A stretch of DNA of 43,692 nt. Origin: Gemmatimonadaceae bacterium (lineage in GTDB: Bacteria; Gemmatimonadota; Gemmatimonadetes; Gemmatimonadales; Gemmatimonadaceae). Shown here piece by piece: positions 9,493-16,470 of this stretch (positions within the stretch are counted from its first letter, which is position 1; each line of letters opens with the position of its first letter). The notes beneath the pieces were generated by a model. That model did no database searches, was not told the origin of the DNA, and worked only from the letters and a program-made list of their open reading frames with translations. The DNA lies in NCBI GenBank assembly GCA_025450035.1, contig JANWIF010000068.1:1-43692 (forward strand). The letters run 5' to 3'. A program made the position numbers and the translations under genes.

Positions 9493-9613
9493 TGGTTGGT
9501 TATTGGTTGTCGGTGGTTGGCGGTTTGGGGTTGGTGAAACGCTCACTACGGACGTAGTTGCGGTGACAATCACCAACCACCAATCACCAACCACCAACCA
9601 CCAACCACCACCT
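9493..9613. repeat. GGTTGG/CCAACC hairpin repeat, copy B
   Basis: Second copy of the intergenic hairpin, upstream of the AAA ATPase. The left arm (9493-9537) has GGTTGG-type units, the right arm (9571-9613) has CCAACCACCA units, and the core is at 9538-9570. Within the core, ACTACG-GA-CGTAGT (9545-9558) is a perfect small hairpin. In copy A the same place reads ACTACG-GG-CGTGGT, which keeps the stem if one G-U pair is allowed. Confidence 0.75.
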
Positions 9614-9623
9614 TAGCGCCTCG

Positions 9624-9962
9624 TCACCGCCTCTGTGGCTTCGGCAATGCGGCCAAGTAGGAGGGCACGCTTTCGTGACCATGCCGCTTGGGCAGCACGA
9701 AGATGGGATCATCGGGCTCGCGCGCGTTGCCGGAATCCACGAACAGGTCGCCGCCGTGCGCCTCCACCTCGCGCTCGAACCGTTCGGCGGCCTCCACGAG
9801 CTCGGCGACATCTTCGTCGGACTCGGCGCCGGTGATGTGCACACCGCGTGCCTGCAACTGGCCGATCAATTCCGTCCGCACTCGCTGGCGCTCCTCGCGA
9901 CGGTGCGGGTCGAGCCTCTCCTCCAGCTCCTCGTAGCGATCCGGTTCCGGTCTCTCGCTCAT
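9624..9962 (-). CDS. Hypothetical small acidic protein
   Basis: Protein of 112 residues of no family I recognise. The N-terminal half is rich in Glu and Arg and probably helical (MSERPEPDRYEELEERLDPH...). The middle has a short predicted helix rich in acidic residues (ESDEDVAELVEAAERFEREV). The C-terminal part ends in PDDPIFVLPKRHGHESVPSY. The start at 9962 is supported by GGGAGG about five bases upstream. There is no signal peptide or membrane segment. It lies between the AAA ATPase and the DsbA-like gene on the same strand but is separated from the former by a repeat. Function unknown. Confidence 0.65.
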   Translation of the reverse strand: MSERPEPDRYEELEERLDPHRREERQRVRTELIGQLQARGVHITGAESDEDVAELVEAAERFEREVEAHGGDLFVDSGNAREPDDPIFVLPKRHGHESVPSYLAALPKPQRR

Positions 9963-10001
9963 CGTGCCTCCCTGTGGCGGTGTGCCGTTGTTAGGCAACC
10001 C

Positions 10002-10565
10002 TCATCGCGGCAGCGCGCGCGGCGCGGCGTTGGCCGCCGCGCGCAGCGCGTCGCGGAGTCCTTCGAGGTCCCACGCCGCATGATGGCGGACTCCATTCAC
10101 GAAGAACGCCGGCGTACCGCGCACGGCGCTCGCTCGGCCGCTATCTATATCGCGCCGCACGCGCGCCTCAACGGCCGAGTCGGCTATGTCGAGCGCGTAT
10201 TGCGCCAGGTCCAACCCGATCGTCCGCGCATGCGCGCGTAGCGCATCGGCGTACAAGCGGTCCTGCTGCTCGAACAGCCGCGCGTGCATGTCCCAGAATT
10301 TCCCCTGACGCGCTGCTGCTTCGGCTGCCAGCGCCGCGTCGTGCGCGTGCGGATGCTCCCAGCCTAACGGGAAATGTCGGAACACGAAGCGCAGCGTGCC
10401 CGCCATCGCCTCGCGGATCTCGGACAGTGCCGGGTAGGCGCGGCCGCAGTGCAGGCACTCGAAATCCGCGTACTCCACCAGGGTGAGCGGCGCGTCCGGC
10501 GGTCCCGCGATGTGGTCGTCCACCTGAATCCCCTCGGACAGTATCTCCGTCAGCTCACCGCTCAT
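10002..10565 (-). CDS. DsbA family thioredoxin-like protein
   Basis: Protein of 187 residues with a thioredoxin fold and a DsbA-type helical insertion. The redox motif CLHC is at about residues 38-41 (YADFECLHCGRAYP). The cis-proline loop is in RGTPAFFVNG near the C-terminus. There is no signal peptide, so it is probably cytoplasmic, like the DsbA-like domains found with NhaA antiporters or FrnE-type proteins. It may reduce or isomerise thiols, or act in stress protection. Its ATG overlaps the end of the UBP zinc-finger gene by 11 bases, so the two are co-translated. The pairing of a Zn-Cys domain protein with a thiol oxidoreductase hints at a shared redox or metal role, which is inference. 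Confidence 0.88.
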   Translation of the reverse strand: MSGELTEILSEGIQVDDHIAGPPDAPLTLVEYADFECLHCGRAYPALSEIREAMAGTLRFVFRHFPLGWEHPHAHDAALAAEAAARQGKFWDMHARLFEQQDRLYADALRAHARTIGLDLAQYALDIADSAVEARVRRDIDSGRASAVRGTPAFFVNGVRHHAAWDLEGLRDALRAAANAAPRALPR

Positions 10566-10836
10566 ATTCCTCCGGCGTCAGCTCCAGCTCATCAACGTAG
10601 CACCATCCCCAATCCTCACCGGGCTCGAAGCTCTTCATGATCGCGTGATGAGAACTGTGAAAGTGCTTCGTGGCGTGCTTGTTCGGCGATTGGTCGCAAC
10701 ACCCAACGTGCCCGCACTCGAGACAGAGCCGGAGATGCACCCACCACCCGTTGCTGGCCAAGCACTCTTCACATCCCTCGGGTGTCCGCGGCTCGACCGT
10801 CCGAATCTGCCCCAGGTGGGTACAGTGCGCCGTCAT
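10555..10836 (-). CDS. UBP-type zinc finger domain protein
   Basis: Protein of 93 residues consisting almost entirely of a UBP-type zinc finger (zf-UBP). Ordered ligands are visible: Cys in GCEECLASN, then LRLCLECGHVGCCDQS, then HATKHFHSSHHAIM. The closing EDWGWCYVDE motif is typical of bacterial stand-alone zf-UBP proteins. In eukaryotes this domain binds the free C-terminus of ubiquitin; in bacteria its ligand is unknown. The gene overlaps the DsbA-like gene by 11 bases. A divergent or upstream promoter must lie in the 125 bases between it and dps. Confidence 0.9.
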   Translation of the reverse strand: MTAHCTHLGQIRTVEPRTPEGCEECLASNGWWVHLRLCLECGHVGCCDQSPNKHATKHFHSSHHAIMKSFEPGEDWGWCYVDELELTPEEYER

Positions 10837-10961
10837 GGTCCGATTCCTCCAGGTGAGGTCACGGGACGCTGCTCATACGAAACTAACCTCGCCACAGCAG
10901 GTTCGCTCGACCGCGATCTCGAGTCGAGCTCGCCGACCGGCCGCCGAGAACATCTCCTCGC

Positions 10962-11567
10962 CTAACGCCGCGATTCCCGATGTCGGCTGTTGTTTCGATG
11001 CGGCGTTGGGCTGCCGTTCGACGGCGACCGGGCGTGATCCTCGGCATCATCGGGCGTCGTTTGCCGGTGCGCCTCGACGAACCACAACCACTTGTCGATG
11101 CCGCGCGACACTTCGGTGAGGATGTCGGCAGAGTCCGCATCATCCAGATCGTCCATCTCCGTGATGCCGATCCGAGCGGTTCGGCCGAACGCGGCCAGCG
11201 CCGACGACAGCGCGTCGACGTGGTCCATGCCATCGGACAGCAGCACCGGATAGACGTCGAGCGAGGAGCGCGACGCGACGATGCGCACTGTTCCCTCCGC
11301 GATGCCGCCCAACTGGACCACACGCTCGGCGATGAGGTCCAAATATTCCTCGACGGCCTCGTTGACTTCGTCGAACAGTTTGTGGAGCGCGATGAAGCTC
11401 TTTCCCTTCACGTTCCAGTGCGCCTGCTTGCACTGCGTTTGGAGGTCGATGCAGTCGGACAGCCGCTGGTTGAGCAAGGTGATCGCCTGCGCGCGAGTCG
11501 ACTCGGGCAAGTCGTTCTTTGTGGCGTAGAGTTGAACCGCATCCGCGGTTCGCGTTGTGGTCGACAT
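10962..11567 (-). CDS. dps: Dps family DNA-binding ferritin-like protein
   Basis: Protein of 201 residues with a Dps four-helix bundle, which sequesters iron with peroxide and binds DNA in the cytoplasm. The inter-subunit ferroxidase signature is visible as KQAHWNVKGKSFIALHKLFDE, with the His and downstream Asp/Glu ligands, followed by EEYLDLIAERVVQLGG. Its C-terminal tail (about 35 residues) is polar and rich in Arg, Ser and His and probably contacts DNA; this is longer than in E. coli Dps. GAGGTG six bases before the ATG supports the start at 11567. The stop codon sits inside a GTTAGGC heptamer. It is divergent from the sigma-factor gene across about 310 bases. Confidence 0.92.
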   Translation of the reverse strand: MSTTTRTADAVQLYATKNDLPESTRAQAITLLNQRLSDCIDLQTQCKQAHWNVKGKSFIALHKLFDEVNEAVEEYLDLIAERVVQLGGIAEGTVRIVASRSSLDVYPVLLSDGMDHVDALSSALAAFGRTARIGITEMDDLDDADSADILTEVSRGIDKWLWFVEAHRQTTPDDAEDHARSPSNGSPTPHRNNSRHRESRR

Positions 11568-11877
11568 GGAACACCTCGGTGGCGGGTGAATCTCCCACAA
11601 GATCGCAAGGATCGGGCGCCGGGCGCCAGGCGTCCATCGAACCGTGCAGTTGCGGCCGCAATGGGCCGCGAGCGCGGTCAGGAACGCCGCCGGACGGACC
11701 GAAGACGGCCCATCTATGAGTAGTGAAGCGCGGTGCGGCGCTCGTCTGTTCCCGTCTTGCGCCACGTCATACGTTGTCATACACTGTCTGCCGCTTTCAG
11801 CAGCGGCGGAGTGAGTTCGCCGCTCGCATCTCGAGTGGCGGCCGACGCGGTGGCGCCGGTGCGCGGGGAGATTCGTG
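11568..11877. promoter_or_regulatory. Divergent control region between dps and the ECF sigma gene
   Basis: About 310 bases without a supported gene, lying between two divergent genes, so it should hold both promoters. The visible feature is a tandem GTCATAC...GTCATAC at 11766-11772 and 11776-11782, spaced ten bases start to start, about one helical turn. This is the layout expected of a dimeric operator or activator site upstream of the sigma gene. I cannot assign -35 and -10 elements reliably. Confidence 0.4.
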
Positions 11878-12483
11878 ATGACGCAATCCCTCGGGCCGAT
11901 CGGCGGCGACCGTTGTGCCGGCGACGACGACCGTGCGCTCGTCGACGCCGTTCGCGCGGGCAGCGAGGCGGCGTTCTTCACGCTCTTCCACGCGAACTAC
12001 GAGATGTTATGCCGGTACGTGTACCGGTACGTGCGCTCGCGTGCCATCGCCGAGGAGCTGGTGAGCGATGTGTTTCTGCGGGTGTGGGCGCAGCGCGAGC
12101 GGTGGGAGGTACGCGGGCGCGTGCGCGCGTACCTGTATGGCGCCGCGCGCAATCTGGCCATCGATCATCTCCGTCGCGAGCGTGTGGAGCAGCGTTCGTT
12201 GGACGCGACGGTCAGGGAACATCGGGTAACTGGCGGCGAGAGGCGGCGGTGCGAGGTGGAAGAGCGGCTCGCGTCCGAGGAGCTGGCGGCAGCCATGCAG
12301 CGGGCTGTGGACGAACTTCCGCCGCGTCCTCGGCAGGTTTTTCTCTTGCGGTGGCAGCGGCATCTGACCAACGCCGAGATTGCCGCGTCGTTGGGCATCG
12401 CGGTCAAGACCGTGGAGATGCACATGACGCGGGCATTGGACGTGTTGCGTGGGGCGTTGCCGGAGGAGTTGCGCGGCGGGTGA
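11878..12483 (+). CDS. ECF-type RNA polymerase sigma factor (FecI-like)
   Basis: Sigma-70 family extracytoplasmic-function factor of 201 residues. Region 2 is at about residues 35-90 (FHANYEMLCRYVYRYVRS, EELVSDVFLRVWAQRERW, RAYLYGAARNLAIDHLRR). Region 4 is at about 145-190 (LPPRPRQVFLLRWQRHLTNA, EIAASLGIAVKTVEMHMTRA). GGGGAG about eight bases before the ATG at 11878 supports this start; a GTG three bases earlier is also possible. It is followed by FecR, a TonB receptor with an STN domain and an S9 isopeptidase. By analogy with FecI-FecR-FecA, it should be activated when the receptor binds its ligand and should transcribe the receptor operon. Confidence 0.92.
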   Translation: MTQSLGPIGGDRCAGDDDRALVDAVRAGSEAAFFTLFHANYEMLCRYVYRYVRSRAIAEELVSDVFLRVWAQRERWEVRGRVRAYLYGAARNLAIDHLRRERVEQRSLDATVREHRVTGGERRRCEVEERLASEELAAAMQRAVDELPPRPRQVFLLRWQRHLTNAEIAASLGIAVKTVEMHMTRALDVLRGALPEELRGG

Positions 12484-12654
12484 GGTGTGAAGCGGGAGAG
12501 CCGGGGCATTCGGGCCGTTATCGATTTGGCCTGTGGGGTCCCGGCCGTTGTCGTTTGCCATACAGGGTTGAGCGCTTCGGTATTCGTCATGAGGGACATG
12601 ACCGCATGTTGCGATGAGTTTCTTCTCACTGTTTTCCCTGGACTGACCGGCGAT

Positions 12655-13713
12655 ATGGATCTGGAGCTGTTGCGCCGGTGGGTGTTGGGCGAGTGTGACG
12701 CGGGCGAGCGCGAGGAGGTGGCGCGCTGGCTGGCGGAGGATCGATCGCACGAGCGGCTTGTGGAGGTTGTGCGGCGGATGTCGGCGGAGCCTGGGGCGTG
12801 GACGCAGTCGTTCGACGCTGGCGCCGCGTGGTCGCGGGTGTCGCGTGTCGTATCGTCGCCTGAGGGTGAGCGTGTCGTGCGCGTGCGCACGCCGGGACGT
12901 GTTCTCAGCATCGGGCAACGGGGGGGAGGCGCCGGATTCAGCGGATGGCGCGTGGCGGCGTGGGGTCTGGTGGCCGCGGCTGCCATTGCGTTAGGCAGTA
13001 AGATGGCGTGGGGGCCGTTATCGCGGGCGTTATCGGTGCCGCCGGCCAGCGTGCCGATGCGCGAGGTGATCGCCGCGCGGGGGCAGCGGGCGCAGGTGCG
13101 GCTGGTGGATGGCACGCGGGTGGAGCTCGCCGCCGGGAGCCGGCTCACGTATCCCGCCGCGTTCACCGACAGTGTGCGGGCCGTGTCGCTCGAGGGGGAG
13201 GCGTATTTCGAGGTGGAGCATGACGCGCGGCGGCCGTTCTTGGTGCGCACGCGGGGCGGCGTGACAGAGGATGTGGGAACGTCGTTCGTGGTGCGGCAGT
13301 ACGCGAGCGATGCGCGATTGGAGGTTGTGGTAGCATCGGGAACGGTGGCCGTGCGGGCGCCTGGGCGCAACGCGACTACGGCGCGGGAGGTCGGAGCCGG
13401 TCAGTTGGTGCGGCTCGACAGCAGTGGCGGCGCCGAGGTGCGCGCCGTGGATTTGGAGCAGTACCTCGCCTGGATGCATGGGCGGTTGGTCTTTCGGGAC
13501 ACGCCCTTCCGGGAGGTGTTGGCGCAGCTGGCGCGCTGGTACGACGCCGACTTCGAGCTTGCGGACAGCACGCTTGCGAGCCGGCGATTCACCGGTGCGT
13601 TTCAGGGCGAGTCGCTCGATCAGATCGTGAGCGAGCTCGCGCCGCCCATGCACGTTCGATACGAGCGGCGTGGGCGAACGATCGTCTTTTCGCGAATGCC
13701 GGGCGATCGTTAG
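12655..13713 (+). CDS. FecR-type anti-sigma factor / sigma regulator
   Basis: Membrane protein of about 352 residues. The short cytoplasmic anti-sigma head begins LELLRRWVLGECDAGEREEV. One membrane segment follows (VAAWGLVAAAAIALGSKMAW). The periplasmic FecR domain includes LVDGTRVELAAGSRLTYPAA, LEGEAYFEVEHDARRPFLV and DVGTSFVVRQY. The C-terminal DUF4974-like/STN-like domain has FRDTPFREVLAQLARWYDAD. I chose 12655 because the FecR family normally begins with this M-D-x-E-L-L pattern. In-frame starts at 12589 and a GTG at 12487 would add up to 56 residues without homology. The gene ends inside a GTTAGGC heptamer. It should pass the signal from the TonB receptor to the sigma factor. Confidence 0.9.
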   Translation: MDLELLRRWVLGECDAGEREEVARWLAEDRSHERLVEVVRRMSAEPGAWTQSFDAGAAWSRVSRVVSSPEGERVVRVRTPGRVLSIGQRGGGAGFSGWRVAAWGLVAAAAIALGSKMAWGPLSRALSVPPASVPMREVIAARGQRAQVRLVDGTRVELAAGSRLTYPAAFTDSVRAVSLEGEAYFEVEHDARRPFLVRTRGGVTEDVGTSFVVRQYASDARLEVVVASGTVAVRAPGRNATTAREVGAGQLVRLDSSGGAEVRAVDLEQYLAWMHGRLVFRDTPFREVLAQLARWYDADFELADSTLASRRFTGAFQGESLDQIVSELAPPMHVRYERRGRTIVFSRMPGDR

Positions 13714-13793
13714 GCCGCGACGGCGGTCCGAATTCCAGACAACTCAATCACGTCATTCTAACGGGCTCAGAACCCTGGGCCGGAGGCACATCT

Positions 13794-16469
13794 ATGTGTA
13801 TCTCCGTAGTGCGGGGCATCGTGATAGGGGCCGGCTGTATCGTCCAGGCGGCAACGGTCGCTGCAGGGCAGGCTGTTGCGCCGGTCCGCATTGCCGCGGC
13901 ATCGATTCGCATTTCACCGCCGCCGCGGATGCAGGGCGTGACGTCCGTGCAGCGCGGGCGCGTGACGCTGGACATGAACAATGTGCCGCTCGGCAAAGTG
14001 CTCGCCGAGATCGAGCGGCAGGGTGACGTCACGTTGCTCTACAGTACTGACGTCGTGAACGTGAACCGGCGGGTCTCGATCAGCATCCGACAGGCCACGG
14101 TATCTGATGCGCTCTCGGCCGCCTTACGCGGTACGGGAGTCATCGCGCGCGTTGACGGGCCGGGTCGTGTGACGCTCGAGGGTCGCGGCGCACCAGATAC
14201 TACGCAGACGGGCACCATTCGAGGGCGCGTTGTCGATGCGAAGAGTGGTGAAGGCGTACCGCAAGCGACGATCGCGCTGCAAGGCTCGCGATACGCAACG
14301 CTGGCGAATGAAGATGGCCGCTATCTCATCGCCAAGATCGAGCCGGGCACGTACACGTTGGTGGCGCGCCGCATCGGCTACGAGCCGGCGAACGAGTCCA
14401 TCGTGATAGCCGCCGGGCAGGACACTGACGTGACGATCCGCCTTCGACAGTCGGCGAACATCCTCGACAAGGTGATCGTGACGGGGACGATCGTTCCCAC
14501 CGAAGTGCGGGCGGTACCGACTCCGGTGACAGTCATCAGCGCCGAGCAGATCGAGCAGCAGGACTTCAGGCGACTTGACCAAGCGGTGCGGATGTTCGTA
14601 CCGAGTGCGCTGTCGTGGGACACGGGACCGAACGCAGAGCAGGACGCCATCAGCGTTCGCGGTGCAAGCTCCCTGGCATTGGGATCGCCGATAAAGGTAT
14701 ACGTCGACGGCATCGAGGTCGCGTCGTCGAATTTCACGATGATGGACCCGAGCAGCGTTGAACGAGTCGAAGTGATTCGTGGCCCGCAGGCAGCCACGAT
14801 GTATGGCTCCGACGCGATGGGCGGGGTCATGCAGGTGTTCACCAAGAAAGGGAATGCCGCGCTCGACCGTCCGGAACTCGATCTCAAGGTGTCTCTCGGC
14901 ACCATTCAGAGCCCGTACAAGAGCGGCGGGACTCTGCGCCAGGATTATTCGGCCGTCGTACGCGGCGGTACGTCATCGGCGAGCTACAGCATCGGAGGGT
15001 CATTCTCGCACACCGGAGACTGGCTTCCTTACTACTACCTGTCGACACCGAGCGCGTTCGGCGGAGTGCACATCGCGCAGGGAAAGCTGTCACTCGATCT
15101 CTCCGGCCGATACATGAACACCAAGGAACCGTCTGTCCCGAATCCGTTCTTTGTGGGTGCCGGTATCTCCAGTCCGCTGCCGCCGTACGAGGACATGGAG
15201 TACCGCCAGTCGACACTCGGCGCGCATCTCACGTTCGACGCCACATCACACTGGCGACACTCGCTGACTCTCGGCGTCGACGGCCTGTCGTGGGATGATC
15301 ACAACACCAGGCCGCGGTTTACCACGCCGGCAGACAGTCTGATGTTCGTCTACGTCGGAGAGCTGCGAAAGATGTCGGCGGCCTACAACACATCGTTCAC
15401 CGTGCCGATGTCGGCGTCCTTGTCGACCGTCCTCACGGCCGGCATCGACCACTACAGCTACACGGCCAATCAGTTCTACTCGTTCTCGGCGCACAACAAT
15501 ACGGGTCCGATCATCTCCGACCCCGACGACCCAACTCAGGGCAGCCGCACGGTTGCGTCAAACACCGGCGTGTTTGGGCAGGCCCTGGTGAGCATTCACG
15601 ACGCGTTGTTTCTCACCGCTGGGCTCCGAGCCGAATACAACACCAATATGGGAAGCGACCTCGGCACGCCGATCTCACCGCGCGTGGGCGTCTCGTGGAC
15701 GCGGAATGTGGGCGAAGCGACAGTGAAAGTTCGCGCATCGTATGGTCAAGCGATTCGCGCGCCGATCCCGGCGATGAAGGACTACTCCAAGCAAGCGTAC
15801 GGCGAAATCCTCGCGAATCCGACGCTGGGCCCGGAGCGGCAACGCGGGTTCGACGGCGGTCTGGACGTCGCGTTTGGTGGGCGCGGCTCGTTCAGCGTGA
15901 GCTACTACGATCAGACCGCAATTGACCTGATTCAGGCTGTGTTGATTGATGGCAACGCGGTGCCGCCCATTCGGCAGTACCAGAATGTGGGGCGCGTCGC
16001 GAACCGCGGCTTGGAACTCGAAGGTGCCATGCAGTTAGGCATCGCACACCTGACCGCCCAACTGTCCAGGTCGACGAGCCGCGTGCTGGACCTCGGACCT
16101 ACCTATGCCGGTGACTTGCGTCCCGGCGATCAGATCCTCGGCATTCCTCGCACGACTGCCGGAGCGACTGTCGCGCTCTCGGCGCTTGCCCACACGAGCC
16201 TATCGCTCGGCGTCGTCTACGTAGGCGCGCTGACGAACTACGACTATCGCGCGATGTACACGGGTCCGTCGAGGAATTCGTTGCGGGACTATTGGACCGC
16301 GTATCCCTCATTCGCCAAGATGAACCTCGGCGTGTCGCAGACACTGTCCAGCTCAGCGACCGCGTTCGCGGCGATCGAGAACGTGGCCAACTCCAATCCT
16401 TTCGAACAAGACAACCTCGGACCGATCCAAGGCCGGACGTCGATGATCGGCTTGCGCCTTCACTTCTGA
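13794..16469 (+). CDS. TonB-dependent receptor with STN signalling domain
   Basis: Outer-membrane receptor of 891 residues with a signal peptide at about 1-25. An STN domain is at about 56-128 (VTLDMNNVPLGKVLAEIERQ, VSDALSAALRGTG). A carboxypeptidase-regulatory-like domain is at about 141-218 (IRGRVVDAKSGEGVPQATIA, GTYTLVARRIGYEP). The plug is at about 235-345 (IEQQDFRRLDQAVR, VERVEVIRGPQAATMYGSDA). The beta barrel ends with the usual C-terminal aromatic (LRLHF). GGAGG seven bases before the ATG fixes the start. The STN domain and the upstream sigma/FecR pair mark it as a signalling transducer. Position one base before the isopeptidase gene and convergent with the lasso operon suggests that it imports the lasso peptide; that ligand is inferred. 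Confidence 0.93.
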   Translation: MCISVVRGIVIGAGCIVQAATVAAGQAVAPVRIAAASIRISPPPRMQGVTSVQRGRVTLDMNNVPLGKVLAEIERQGDVTLLYSTDVVNVNRRVSISIRQATVSDALSAALRGTGVIARVDGPGRVTLEGRGAPDTTQTGTIRGRVVDAKSGEGVPQATIALQGSRYATLANEDGRYLIAKIEPGTYTLVARRIGYEPANESIVIAAGQDTDVTIRLRQSANILDKVIVTGTIVPTEVRAVPTPVTVISAEQIEQQDFRRLDQAVRMFVPSALSWDTGPNAEQDAISVRGASSLALGSPIKVYVDGIEVASSNFTMMDPSSVERVEVIRGPQAATMYGSDAMGGVMQVFTKKGNAALDRPELDLKVSLGTIQSPYKSGGTLRQDYSAVVRGGTSSASYSIGGSFSHTGDWLPYYYLSTPSAFGGVHIAQGKLSLDLSGRYMNTKEPSVPNPFFVGAGISSPLPPYEDMEYRQSTLGAHLTFDATSHWRHSLTLGVDGLSWDDHNTRPRFTTPADSLMFVYVGELRKMSAAYNTSFTVPMSASLSTVLTAGIDHYSYTANQFYSFSAHNNTGPIISDPDDPTQGSRTVASNTGVFGQALVSIHDALFLTAGLRAEYNTNMGSDLGTPISPRVGVSWTRNVGEATVKVRASYGQAIRAPIPAMKDYSKQAYGEILANPTLGPERQRGFDGGLDVAFGGRGSFSVSYYDQTAIDLIQAVLIDGNAVPPIRQYQNVGRVANRGLELEGAMQLGIAHLTAQLSRSTSRVLDLGPTYAGDLRPGDQILGIPRTTAGATVALSALAHTSLSLGVVYVGALTNYDYRAMYTGPSRNSLRDYWTAYPSFAKMNLGVSQTLSSSATAFAAIENVANSNPFEQDNLGPIQGRTSMIGLRLHF

Positions 16470-16470
16470 G

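Noticed and set aside
8570-9613. Repeated CCAACCACCA units as a possible CRISPR array
   Set aside because: The units are 6-10 bases with no spacers of even length and form an inverted, not direct, arrangement.
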